64,000 nucleotides of DNA from Arcuatula senhousia. Taxonomy: Eukaryota; Mollusca; Bivalvia; Mytilida; Mytilidae. Position 1 is the first letter of the stretch; each line of letters opens with the position of its first letter. The notes beneath the pieces are model-generated. The model ran no database searches. It was not told the DNA's origin and worked only from the letters and a program-made list of their open reading frames with translations. The stretch lies in assembly GCA_963971305.1 (NCBI GenBank), contig OZ020304.1, positions 6,143,576 to 6,207,575 of the forward strand, written 5' to 3'. Below are positions 12,527 to 24,465 of this stretch, in pieces. The translations under genes were made by a program, and so were the position numbers.

Positions 12527-12982
12527 CAAACCTGGTAAACTTAAAATATTAGTGGTTCCTGTATGTCGACTAGTCGGATAAACAACCAGCCCCTCCCCTT
12601 CTCCCTGGCGATAAAAACCCCGGGTTACATGAAACCTGTCTTCTTCTCTTCAGTTTCACTCCTCACCTGACGAGTGAAAGGAGAAGGGATGCTAGCGTTT
12701 GTCATGATTTTCATCTATCAACAGCATCTTGTCATGGAAGTAATATTTTAAACGCCATTAGTTGATCAAGCTGTGCGAATTCTGCTAATGATGACATTTG
12801 ATGAGATGAACATGAAATGAGGGTATGAAGTCAAGGGAAGGGTAAACGAATGTTCGGGGTACATAGGGTTTCGGCCTTCCGATAGTTTTAAACTTTTTGA
12901 AATGTGCATATACACAGCATAACAAATACATTGATTTAAATATTGATACCCGCTTTTGTATTCCACTGCAACTTGAAAATGG

Positions 12983-13230
12983 AGGGAAATTCAGGATACA
13001 ATACCAAAACGGGTTTAAAAACGGTTAATTTGGTTATGCTTGTCGATATTTCAAGGAGTAACCTCTCATCAGCAGCATTTGAATCAAAACATTGGAAGGT
13101 CAAAAACCAAAAGTATTGAATGAAAAGTACTCATTTAGCCAAAAGGTTCAGAAACAGGGAAGCCAAATCCAGCACTGAGGATATCGACCATGTGCAGTAC
13201 AAGGAAAGAAACCTGGTGTTTTAAACGATT
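12983..13230 (+). repeat. Single diverged copy of the 375-bp repeat family
   Basis: Contains AGGAGTAACCTCTCATCAG, GAAGCCAAATCCAGCAC and ATCGACCATGTGCAGTACA, matching the unit that is tandemly arrayed at 15831-17131. Inverted relatives occur at about 39690-40150 and 31700-31870. Confidence 0.7.
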
Positions 13231-13919
13231 TAGAATTTGACAATCGGGAATTTCAATAACAAAAATATAAGAAACGTGTTATTTGCTACAGCAAGAGATC
13301 TTATGGGCTCTACTTCTGTCGAAATCTGCAGCAGTTTTCTTTCGAGTGCGAAGGTGCGAAGAACGTTGCATTTTCTATAGTTTGTAGCCCAGGTTCTCCG
13401 TATTATCACTGCTTGGGACATACATTCCAGTCATCTCGGTACTTGCCATCTTTAGTGGACTTTTACCTACAAGCTTATATAGCGCTGGTGTAGGCCGACC
13501 GGGATTTACTTACCCGGGACCTGCACAGGGCCCGTAAACAGTAAAATAATCTGAAAGGTTTTCTTTAACGTATAGAAAAGCAATTAATTCAACATTCTGT
13601 TTTGTTTAATTTTTTTTTTTTTTAAACTCTAGGGGATAGTTTTTTGCGGTGCTTTAAATCACGAGATACTCAGTAGCCTTTCAAGGATGCGCTTTACTTT
13701 AATTTTCAATTTTTAGGCTACAATAAAAGGTTTTTTTCTATGGAAACTGGACGAATATTTCCGAAATTTGTATGCAAACCATCTACTATAAAATGTTTTT
13801 TGAATTTGAAATTGAAACAGAAAGTGCAATTAAATGTCGCCTCCTGGCAGAGTAAACACAATAAAACAACAAATAATTTATAACCTGGGATAATAACCGT
13901 GATTTTGTCATCAATCTTC

Positions 13920-14022
13920 GATTGTCATAGTCTAACCTGAGGCTAGCTAAGATGTTGTAAGATGGCCGCCTGACAGCTACCGGTCTTTCTGAAGGAACTA
14001 TCTCTACTAAGCCATATTGCAG
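13920..14022 (+). other. Probable promoter and non-coding first exon of the MCFD2-like gene
   Basis: AAGATGGCCGCC at 13959-13970 is a YY1-type initiator-region motif. A strong donor follows at 14022/14023 (GCAG then GTTAGT). The next exon begins at 14510 with an acceptor 4 bases before the ATG, so an upstream 5'UTR exon is required; this is the best candidate. No TATA box is evident. Confidence 0.5.
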
Positions 14023-14513
14023 GTTAGTTCTTTATTTTTTTCTCTTTAAATCATTTCTTTTTCTTTATTCTCATTTACCCTTTTACTAAGGCTAAGCTTG
14101 GTCTATGTTTCATGTACTACATTATATAGATATGATTTTGGAGAATAAAACTTCTTGGCAACTTATCATAAAAAGACACGTGTAATAAAGATTTCTTCCT
14201 TTACCTAAAACGAACATCTTATTGTACATACTTATTAAGTAAAGGAATGCATGTATTTGAGAAGTTAAGGTATAGCATTCCATCTTATTTTCATAAATTT
14301 TATTCTTATCATATATACTAACTGTTAACATATGAGATGATTTCACTATATATAGTGTTGAAGAATAAGCAATAACTGGCAGTAACAAATTTTACATTTA
14401 CTAACTACTATTTGCATGCTCTTTTAATTCCGTAAAATACTAGAAAATTACATTTCTGATGTAACCCAAGTCTGACATGTAACATAAGCTACATTGTACG
14501 TGATTTTAGGACA

Positions 14514-17500
14514 ATGAATTCCATCATCATATTTCTCATGGTCGGAGTAATGAATGTTCAGGGACACGGCAACCATGGGGCGGCACCCGGCGTTCCTCCG
14601 AAGTCACCACCCCCAGCTAACACCATGGGGTTTCATGATACAGCACTGACGCAGGATGAAGCGTAAGTTTATGGGTAACAGTTGACCACTTCGGTTAAGT
14701 TCTTGAGATATGAACCTTAGTTCATATCTCAAATACTGCATATTGGGGGGGATAATGATATTTCACCGCTAGATGTACCTGGGGTAGCACAACTCTACCA
14801 ACAAGAAAGAAGTTCACTGCAACCTATATTTTACACGTGAACAACGTAGGCTTAGTTCCATATCCTAGGTAATACATGTTGGTGGTCAGTACAATTTCAA
14901 GAACAGGAGGTCAATCCTCATAGCCCCCTTTTTGTAGTTTCTACTCGCTGGATAGATTAAAATGTTAGTATGAACACATACCATTATTCACTTCTGAAAA
15001 ATAGCAGGTATTTTCGGGTACCGTTTACCACTGGCAAACTGAAGACGGTAAAAAAATATTTTTCAACGGTATCTATGATACTTGACAAAAAAGAGGACAA
15101 TAAGAGAAAAAGATAGACTACACGATTAGACTGTTGTCTACTATTTTCTCCAACGGTCCTGTTCTTTGTTCAAAAGTCATGCTAAGGTAATTATTTTTGG
15201 TGTTTACCGTAGCCGGTAATATCCCTTCTTATTATTAAGGAAATGTGAATATTCATATTTAATTGACAGTGAATATCTTGCAACAATGCATTAGGTATTT
15301 CTCTTTCAAATTCGACAAGGCATTTCCAGAAAAAAAACTTCTTTAAGGATGCTTGCTTGTCTAGTTTTGGGATTTCTGTCATTTTTTTGGAATCCTCTGA
15401 TTTTTATCATCAAAATAGGGTTAAATGTTTTGCCCACGAACCCCTTATTTTCTTTTAATCAATGTCTTTAGTATATCATTAAGAAGTGATTTACCAAGTT
15501 TTATCAAATCCTATTAATTATTATGTCAAAAAATCGATGTATTTCTTTGCAGGCATATAAAAGAACATTTAAAAGACCAGATTGATATAACTAAGAAAAT
15601 GTCTCCACAAGAACTAGAATTCCATTATTTCAGGTATGTACTATATAATAATCATTTTTCTCTACATATCTCAATAGTGAACTCTTGCTGTGTTTGTTCC
15701 CCAATTCCACTAAGTTTCCAGTTACTGAATTCACTTTGAAAATTTTTGAATATAGGGGACCGATCATTTGATTTTTATGGGGGGGGGGGGGCTATGGTGG
15801 AATTCAAAATAAAAAGGCAGAATGGCAAAAAAAACAAAACCACCAAAAGTCGGTGTCAAGCGGAAAATTTCTATATGCTATATGTATACATTTCGAGGAG
15901 TAACCTCTCATCAGTAGCATTTGACCCAAAAATAGGAAAATATAAATCCAAATTTATCGAAAGAGACATACTCCAAAACCAAAATAATCGAACCAGGAAG
16001 CCAAATCCAACACAAAGGAGATCGACCATGTGCAATACATGGAAAGAACCCTAGAGTTTCAAACAATTTCGAATTTAATTACGGACAATTTAGATCACAT
16101 TTTAAACGGTTTAAATCGTGTCAGACAAGTCTGTCGACTAGGCTTGTGATTACCCTCGGGGACCTCTGGTCCACACAGCAGTGGCAATCGACCTAGTGGC
16201 TCCAAAAAACAAAACCACCAAAAGTCGGTGTCAAGCGGAAAATTTCTATATGCTATATGTATACATTTCGAGGAGTAACCTCTCATCAGTAGCATTTGAC
16301 CCAAAAATAGGAAAATATAAATCCAAATTTATCGAAAGAGACATACTCCAAAACCAAAATAATCGAACCAGGAAGCCAAATCCAACACAAAGGAGATCGA
16401 CCATGTGCAATACATGGAAAGAACCCTAGTGTTTCAAACAATTTCGAATTTAATTACGGACAATTTAGATCACATTTTAAACGGTGTAAATCGTGTCAGA
16501 CAAGTCTGTCGACTAGGCTTGTGATTACCCTCGGGGACCTCTGGTCCACACAGCAGTGGCAATCGACCTAGTGGCTCCAAAAAACAAAACCACCAAAAGT
16601 CGGTGTCAAGCGGAAAATTTCTATATGCTATATGTATACATTTCGAGGAGTAACCTCTCATCAGTAGCATTTGACCCAAAAATAGGAAAATATAAATCCA
16701 AATTTATCGAAAGAGACATACTCCAAAACCAAAATAATCGAACCAGGAAGCCAAATCCAACACAAAGGAGATCGACCATGTGCAATACATGGAAAGAACC
16801 CTATAGTGTTTCAAACAATTTCGAATTTAATTACGGACAATTTAGATCACATTTTAAACGGTGTAAATCGTGTCAGACAAGTCTGTCGACTAGGCTTGTG
16901 ATTACCCTCGGGGACCTCTGGTCCACACAGCAGTGGCAATCGACCTAGTGGCTCCAAAAAACAAAACCACCAAAAGTCGGTGTCAAGCGGAAAATTTCTA
17001 TATGCTATATGTATACATTTCGAGGAGTAACCTCTCATCAGTAGCATTTGACCCAAAAATAGGAAAATATAAATCCAAATTTATCGAAAGAGACATACTC
17101 CAAAACCAATATAATCGAACCAGGAAGCCAAATCTCCAGAAATGAAAAGGCAGGACAATACTTTGGATCACAGGCACTTGGAGCATGGATTTCATATGAC
17201 CCCCCTTTTTTTCTCTAATACCCCTAACAAATAAAATTCCGATTAAAAGGATTTAACAAGTCTTTTCTTGTCATTTCTAAACATATCATGTCAAAATATT
17301 GGTGTTTTATACTATCCAAAATTTTTACCCACTGGTATACATAAAGCTCTAGTCTATGTATACCAGTGGGTAAAAATTTGAATAGTATAAAACAGCCATA
17401 TTTATGGCCCGACCACGTATGTGGATCGGAAATATAGTTTTACCCTTGTCCATCCGTCCGTCCGTCCGTCCGTACGTACGTACGTACGTACGTCCGTAAC

Positions 17501-20129
17501 ACTTTGGTTAATTTCTTGGTTAAGATCCATTGCTCGGATACTAAATGTTGGGGGTCAATGATATTTCACCACCAGATGGGTCTTGGGTAGGGCTACGCCA
17601 TCCACTAGAAATAAGGTCACTGTGACCTATATTTTATGCATGAACGACTTCGGTTAAGTTCTTGGCTAAGGTCCATAACGTTGGGGGTCAATGATATTTC
17701 ACTACTAGATGTGTCTTAGGTAAGGTGACACCACCCACTAGAAATTATGTTACTGTGACCTATATTTAACGCATGAATGACTTTGGTTAAGTTCTTGGTT
17801 AAGGTCCATATCTCAGATACTACATGTTGATGGTAAATGGTATTTCACCATTAGATGTATCTTGGGTAACATGACACCACCCAATAAAAATTAGTCACTG
17901 TGATCTATATCTTATGCATGAACGACTTCTGTTAATTAAGTTCTTGGTTAAAGTTCATAACTTGGATACTAGATGTTGGGGGTCAATGATATTTCACAAC
18001 TAGATGTGTCTTGGGTAAGGTGACACCATCCACTGGAGATGAGGTCACTGTGACCTATATTTTACGCATGCATGACTTGGGTTAAGTTCTTGGTTAAGGT
18101 CCATATCTTGAATGTTAGGGGTCAATAATATTTCACTACTCGATGAGTATTGGTAACATTGCACCACTCACCAGAAATAAGGTCACAGCGACCTATATTT
18201 TACACATGAACACTTTTGATCAATTTCTTGGTAAAGGTCCATATCCCAGGTAATACACATTTAGGGTCAATGATATTTCAAGAACGGGAGGGCCATCCTG
18301 TGGCTCATAGACACATTTTCTAGTTTGACATTATAATAATAGACGAGAAAAGAATGAAATCATTTTTATCGGAATTTTATTTGTTAGGGGTATTAGAGAG
18401 AAAAAAAAGGGGGTCATATATGAAATCCATGCTCCAAGTGCCTGTGCTTTGAATTAAGAAAAAGGCAGGATGGTAGTTTTGGCTGAAATTTTCATAGTAG
18501 CTTTAAAAAAAAAAATGGTGTGTGCAAGTTTGCAAAAAAATTCCAGGCTCAGCTTTTTTCTGAAAAAAAAAGGCAGGACAAAGAAAATATCCATAGCCCC
18601 CATAAAAATCAAATGGTTGCTCCCTAAGCTGAGAAAATTTAGTTTAATTATCTCAGATATAAGTTATTGGAAAAATATTACATAAAGCAAATTTGATTGA
18701 AACCTTATATGCACAATCAATATCAGTAAATGTTAATTGTGCCACCTTACATTTTAGACTCCATGACACAAACAATGACACTAAGTTGGATGGTCTGGAA
18801 ATCATGGCAGCTTTAAGTCACATTGACCACATGTTTGAGATACAGCCCCATGAAAAACAGGGCAAGACTGAGGCAGAAATAGAAAATATGAAAGTGGAAA
18901 GAAAAGCAGGGGCCCTGCAGTATTTTGCAGGTATGTTCATTCGAGGCTATTTCTGACAAAAACAAGACTTAGAGTTAAAATTTAAGTATGTCTCACCTGC
19001 AGGCACCATCTGAATACATAAGTATTCCACATTCATTCATCAATTCATTAATTGTTGAGAAATTATATCAGATCTGTACTCTTACTTCCCCCTTACATTC
19101 CAATGAAAACTATCAAAGTCATTAAATGAAAAATTAACATCAAAGGTCAAAAGATGAGGATGCAGCTGTTACAGTCTACTACTGATGAATTTGCAGAATC
19201 AATGTTAATAAACCTTGAATTGATAGTTCTAGCACATTAAAGCTTGAAAAATTATATTTTTTGTATTGAAAATTGTCAAAATAACTCAACCAGAAAATCA
19301 AGGTCAAATTCAAAATATGGGGATGCAACCGTGCTAAGCTACTATTTGGGCATATGCATACCAAGTTTCATCAAGTTAGGACTTAAAAGTTCTTGAGATA
19401 TGAAGGTGCTCATTAAACCTTAACATTGCTATTATATGTATTGAAAATTTTCAAAGTCTATAAACGGGAAAAAACAAGGTCAAGGTCAAAAGATGGAGAT
19501 GCAACTGTACTTAGCTACTACTGGGGCATATGCATACCAAGTTTCATCAACCTAGGATACAAGAACTTCAGATTTGGAGGTGATCATAAAACCTTAACAT
19601 AAAAGTTAAAACCGCGGCCACAGGTGAAGTAAACTGCGCTTTGCAGGGGGAACAAAAAACCAACACACAAACATTTAAAACTTATAGATTATTGTTATTA
19701 ATCTTTAAGAATATATATGATTTATTCATATTGTTCAATTTTGTTTTGGCTTAACAAGTATATATATACATTAAATGATTTCCTAATCTTTCTCCAGAGG
19801 TAATTGACAATGTGTTGAAGGACGATGATTTCAACCATGACGGCTACATTTCCTACCCAGAATATATGTCAGCAAGAAAACGAGACTATGTCAAACATCA
19901 ACAACAAATCATCCAGCAGCAAAACTTTGAGATGCAGCAAGCAGCCATGCATCAGCAACAACAGGCAGCTCTACAACAGCAACAGTATCAGCAATATATG
20001 CAATGGCAGCAACAACAACAGGCTCAAGGTCAAAAGGGTCAACAATTTCAGCAGATTCCTCAACAACAATATCAGGCCGCCCCACAACAGATAAAACAGA
20101 CTGGTACTGAGAATACCATGAAAATATAA
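14514..20129 (+). CDS. MCFD2: MCFD2-like EF-hand protein with glutamine-rich tail
   Basis: By family, MCFD2 is a lumenal calcium-binding partner of LMAN1 that helps export glycoproteins from the ER. Coding exons 14514-14662, 15553-15633, 18758-18930, 19798-20129 join in phase to 244 aa. Residues 1-16 form a signal peptide (MNSIIIFLMVGVMNVQG). MSPQELEFHYF precedes EF-hand 1 (loop 80-91, DTNNDTKLDGLE) and EF-hand 2 (loop 145-156, DFNHDGYISYPE); both loops have all calcium ligands. The preceding NVLKDDD matches the VLRDDD of vertebrate MCFD2. Odd: about residues 165-240 form a Gln-rich tail absent from the roughly 146-aa human protein. An alternative is a general secreted EF-hand protein of the CGREF1 type. 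Introns 2 and 3 are full of repeats. Confidence 0.85.
15831..17131 (+). repeat. 375-bp tandem repeat, 3.5 copies
   Basis: Copies start at 15831, 16206, 16581 and 16958 (spacings 375, 375 and 377 bases); the last is cut short at about 17131. Copies are almost identical, so the array expanded recently. Each copy contains AGGAGTAACCTCTCATCAG and GGGGACCTCTGGTCCACACA. Identical 69-aa frames on the minus strand simply reflect the repetition. Confidence 0.9.
17303..17393. repeat. Hairpin with about 38-bp arms
   Basis: The left arm 17303-17342 starts GTTTTATACTATCCAAAATT and contains ACCCACTGGTATACAT. The right arm 17356-17393 is its complement with few mismatches; the loop is about 13 bases. Confidence 0.8.
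17453..17497 (+). repeat. Microsatellite (TCCG)n then (TACG)n
   Basis: A TCCG run passes directly into a TACG run, a single-base transition within one tetranucleotide array. Confidence 0.9.
17500..18290 (+). repeat. About 142-bp tandem repeat, six diverged copies
   Basis: Each unit contains forms of GGTTAAGTTCTTGGTTAAGG, GGGGGTCAATGATATTTCAC and GGTCACTGTGACCTATATTT. Part of one unit also occurs at about 14680-14900. Confidence 0.8.
18957..19655 (+). repeat. Dispersed repeat family B copy in MCFD2 intron 3
   Basis: Starts near AACAAGACTTAGAG then TATGTCTCACCTGCAGGCAC and ends with CACAGGTGAAGTAAACTGCG and CAGGGGGAACAAAAAAC. The interior has repeated AAAATCAAGGTCAA and TACCAAGTTTCATCAA segments. 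Same family as 7313-7505 and 41516-43747. Confidence 0.7.
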
Positions 20130-20567
20130 GCAACGGACACAGTGCTGGTGATGGAAATGACAGAGATCTGGCATTTTTGATGCAATCTTAACATTGGTAA
20201 CAGTGAAGTTCTAGGAGAAAAGGGAATGTACTTTATGACTATGATAAAGGAGATAGCAATTAGAATTTTTAACCAAAGCTGCTGAAGTATGACATTGGAC
20301 CAAATGACTGTTTAACTTGTATGGAATATTTTGTTTTGCTTATATTTTAAGTTTATTAGTTTTATTCATTATCGAGTCATTAAAATGTGTTTTGTACTGG
20401 TATGCCTGTTAAAAACTTTGTGGTTCACCTATATACATGTACATCTAATTCTCAGCGTAAATTAACTGTACATTTTGTATATACATGTATTTAATATTAT
20501 TATAAATATTTATTGTTTGAAGACCCTATTTAAAATGAACCTAAACTATGAAAAAAACTGAGGAAAA

Positions 20568-20573
20568 AATAAA
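20568..20573 (+). terminator. Poly(A) signal of the MCFD2-like gene
   Basis: AATAAA about 440 bases after the stop codon; cleavage would be expected a little downstream, near 20590. Confidence 0.6.
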
Positions 20574-20844
20574 GAAAAACAAATTAATTGATGTTCTTTT
20601 TAGTTTTCAGCTCAGATAAATAAATATGTTACACAAAATTCCATCCAAAAGAAAAGAAAACAAGAATATGTCAAAAAAGAAATGGTGTCCTATTTCTAGC
20701 AATCCATTAAAATAACGTTGTGATGGTTGTAATTTTATGATGATTTTTGTGTCTTCATTACTGTAATTTCCAAGTTATTTATATTTGCACACTTCACGAA
20801 TTAACCCATTTTCATAATAATAGATCTGGTTTTATGATATATAC

Positions 20845-20932
20845 GATATTGAGATGTGGAATAAGTGTACGCGACACAACAAACATAAACAAACAGCAAT
20901 TCAAAAAATCACAACGGAAAACAGCAAGCTTT
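20845..20932 (+). repeat. Short dispersed repeat with GGAATAAGTGTACGCGACAC
   Basis: Inverted, nearly identical copy at about 49425-49510; shorter copies at 50040-50070 (same strand) and at 54840-54880 (inverted, diverged). The last copy is split by another repeat at about 54560-54825. Origin unknown. Confidence 0.7.
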
Positions 20933-21589
20933 TTTTATGAGTATTCATGAAATTAAATAGCCACGAAATCTTCACCAGACACAGAAATGTGAAATATAGA
21001 AGTCACAACAATTAATTGGTTTACAGGACTTGATGCAAATCTATGTACAAATGTTCATGATCATAGCATACTTAAAACCTAATATGGTCCAGAGCAGTGA
21101 GTGAGTATCTGCTCTCTATTTGCATAATTCACTGGCGGTTGGCGGCTACTCGTAACGGCAGTTACGAGTATCACAAGATGGCGGAGGATTTTCTGATTAT
21201 TTTTTATCGCGCCCAAAACGATGAATCTCGCTTCGAAATTAAAGTATTTTGATGTCAGGTCGATGACAAATAAAAAAATACAGATATTCCATTTTATCTT
21301 TTTAAGTAAAATGCCTTCTATTTCGACAATTTCTAATATTTAAAAACACAATTGATACTCGTAACTGCAAAATCGAAAACAGTGACAATACGCGTAACTG
21401 CTAAGGTATGATGTTGGTAACGGACAAATATTACGGACGACATCATGTGCTTGTATACAAATACGGGATTTATATCTCTCAGATGAGCACAGATGTTGGT
21501 TTGACATAGAGTTTTGTAGTGTCATCCTTTCCGGATTTGACAAACACTTAATCAATCTTTGGCAACGTGACGGGTGTGCTATAGCAAGC

Positions 21590-21700
21590 AGGAACTGCTT
21601 ACTCTTCCGGAGCACCTGACTTCACTCTCGTTTCGACTTGAGTTCGCGTTGCTGAATGCGGTTTTGTTGTTATGTGTGTGTGTGTTTTATGTTGTTATGT
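21590..21700 (+). repeat. Dispersed repeat fragment GGAGCACCTGA
   Basis: Shares CTCTTCCGGAGCACCTGACT and TTCGACTTGAGTTCGCGTTG with 44985-45130 and a shorter piece at 30675-30800. The copies reach back into GGCAAC.TGA.GGGTGTGCTA. Probably remnants of one mobile element; class unknown. Confidence 0.6.
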
Positions 21701-23275
21701 GGTTTGTTTTGTTGTGATGATTTTTTTGTCTGCCGGTTTTGTCTTTGTCTTAACTATACGGTTTTATGATACTGATTACCCCTTTGGTGCACCTTTGCTT
21801 ATATCAAAATAGTGATAGAACATTTAGAAAAAAATATAAATTACTAGTATTCTATGTGTTTGTAATTCTTATACAACCGCAAAAAAAAATTACGGACGTA
21901 TAAAGATATGATGCTGTTGTCGTCGTCGTCGTCTCTGTTTTATCTGTTAACATTAGTGTTCCCACAATAACTTTAATTCTAGTTATCTGATTGCAATGAA
22001 ATCTGATAAGGATGTTCCTTAAAATAAAAGGATGGATGGGATTAATTTTGGGGGTCCACCTTTTTCCGTTTAGGAATAAGGGCCAAAAAGGGGCAAAAAA
22101 TGCAACTTTTTTGTTTATTCCAATAGTAACTTTTGTTATGGTTAACCAAATGCAGTGGACTTTCACTTTAATGTTTTATATAAACAAGTCTACCAAAGGC
22201 TGCATGGGCAAAAAAAGTTGGCAGCCCACCACTGGCTGTATGTGTCAAGAGCAATTTATTGTCCATATTGGGCCGAAACATACCGTGTTCGCTATATTGC
22301 AGCGCTCTGCGAAGCTTATTATTGAAGTAAATGGGTGAACTGGGTCTTTAAACTCTATTACAGGCGTTTAGGACTAAGATTTTATTTTTCATTTATTGTA
22401 AGGGTATAAAAATTCTGACCCTCGATTTTTTACCGGACATATACATGTGGTAATAAAGCAAGGTTCATTTTTTATGTATAATACTCACAATAAATAACTA
22501 TAAAATCATAGACCCAAACGCCAAACTGCTATACTGCTCTGTTCTAGTAACTTTTTTATTTTATAAAAGGGCGATGAACATTAAATGTTGATGAGAAATG
22601 TGGGTTTGGGGTGGGAAACGTAAAAAACAGTAAATTTTGAAGACCACATGAAAAAGGGGAGAGGTGAGTATGGACTAAAAATTTATCATATGTGATGTAC
22701 TTCTTGGTGGTCCACAAACGGATATTTAACTTCCATGAAACGTCTCACTCTCCGCACAGGATGGTCCACTATGATAAGCTGTCAGGCATTCCGTAGTATA
22801 GACTTGACAAACCCCGCGGACAAGGGTCAATCTATTAATCCACCTAAGGTACACACTTTAGTCGCTTTGTGAAATAGGCACTTGCCCGATGTCAAAATCA
22901 CAAGACCCTTAGTTAAGCTAGGCTCTGTTGCGGGCTTGTTCGTCACGAAAACTTTCAATTATCATATAATTACATGTATTTAAAGGAATTGTCTCTCTGT
23001 CCCCACATGCGGGGACGCGTAGCCCCTAGAGGCTCCACGTCCCCGCCTCCGGTATTCATGAAACCATGGAAGTATTAAATTGACAATTTAATACTTCCAT
23101 GATGAAACATAGATTTTAACGAAAATATGCCGACCTGAAAAAATGCTTGTTTTAAATATAAGTCTTAAGATATTCAAAAAATCTTCTATTGATAGGATGA
23201 TCACTTTTCATTTAGACCATTCAGCAACGTTGAAAAAGCTTCACCTTTATGGCACGCCATATTTATATTTATTCC

Positions 23276-24465
23276 TCTTTAAAGATATCTCATAAAATTT
23301 ATAAGATATCTCCTATACTTTATAAGATATCTTATTAAATATATAAGATATCTCATATAAATGGTAGTTTATAAGATATCTTATAAAACATATGAGATAT
23401 CTTATAAAACATATAAGATATCTTATAAAACAAATAAGATATCTTATAAAACATATAAGATATCTCATAAAGTTTATAAGATATCTTATAAAGATTATTA
23501 GATATCTCATATAAAATAATTTATAAGATATCTTATAAAACTTATAAGATATCTTATAAAACTTATAAGATATCTTATAAAACTTATAAGATATCTTATA
23601 AAGTTTATAAGATATCTCATAAAGTTTATTAGATATCTTATATATTTTATGAGATATCTTATAAGTTATTTTTTATAAGATATCTCATAAAGTTTACGAG
23701 ATATCTTATAAACTTTATAAGATATCTTATAACTTTTATTAGATATCTTATAAATTATTTTATATAAGATATCTCATAATCTTTATAAGATATCTAATAA
23801 ACTTTATGAGATATCTTATATGTTTTATAAGATATCTTATATGTTTTATGAGATATCTTATATGTTTTATAAGATATCTCATATGTTTTATAAGATATCT
23901 TATAAACTCCCATTTATATGAGATATCTTATATATGTAATAAGATATCTTATAAAGTATATGAGATATCTTATAAACTTTATAAGATATCTTATATTTTT
24001 ATAAGGCCTCTTTAAAGATATCTCATAAAATTTATAAGATATCTCATATACTTTATAAGATATCTCATAAAGTTTATAAGATATCTGATAAACTTTATAA
24101 GATATCTTATAAAAAATAATTTATAAGATATCTCATATGGTTTATAAGATATCATATAAACATTATGAGATATCTTATAAACTTTATCAGATATCTTATA
24201 AACATTGTGTTTAGTAGATATCTCATTTTCTTTTAAAGATATCTTATATAGTAAATAAGATATCTTATAAAATTTATAAGATATCTCATAAAGTTTATAA
24301 GATATCTTATAAAGTATATGAGATATCTTATAAATTATTTTTTATAAGATATCTCATAAAGTTTATAAGATATCTTATAAAGTTTATAAGATATCTTATA
24401 AACTTTATGAGATATCTTATAAAGTATATGAGATATCTTATAAAGTTTATGAGATATCTATAAAG
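23276..24465. repeat. GATATC-centred palindromic satellite
   Basis: About 1.2 kb of a roughly 20-bp unit, typically TTATAAGATATCTTATAA, itself a perfect palindrome; roughly 50-60 units. Both borders carry ATTCCTCTTTAAAGATATC in opposite orientation (23270 region and 24458 region), and an internal CCTCTTTAAAGATATC near 24005 suggests an internal duplication. Flanks beyond (GGCACGCCAT, ATGGCAAGCCG) also pair, so it is probably a nested foldback element inside the 4.24-kb element. Confidence 0.85.

Larger units (their letters stand above)
15755..18624. mobile_element. 2.9-kb composite inverted-repeat element in MCFD2 intron 2
   Basis: Outer ends are inverted: the left has CATTTGATTTTTATGGGGG at about 15766-15790 and the right has its complement at 18593-18614, with TA on the outer side of each end. 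Inside lie a 375-bp tandem array, a second inverted pair of about 80 bp (17166-17245 and 18367-18449), a hairpin, a microsatellite and a 142-bp tandem array. No transposase frame is visible, so it would be non-autonomous. Confidence 0.65.

Noticed and set aside
13230..13421. Upstream start exon for the cyclin (minus frame, RTRKKTAADFD peptide)
   Set aside because: No donor in the right phase for the exon at 7713; the exon at 11926-11892 fits exactly instead.
15746..17195. Recurrent 69- to 130-codon frames at 375-bp spacing
   Set aside because: Same frame copied by a tandem repeat; no start context, domains or splice logic, and frames exist on both strands.
21852..22338. Overlapping frames of 104 and 108 codons inside the 4.24-kb element
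   Set aside because: No recognisable domain, opposite strands overlap, and both lie in dispersed repeat-like sequence; not evidence for a transposase.
23313..24015. Frames with repeated IRYLICF that look like membrane peptides
   Set aside because: Translations of the TTATAAGATATC satellite; identical on both strands because the unit is a palindrome.
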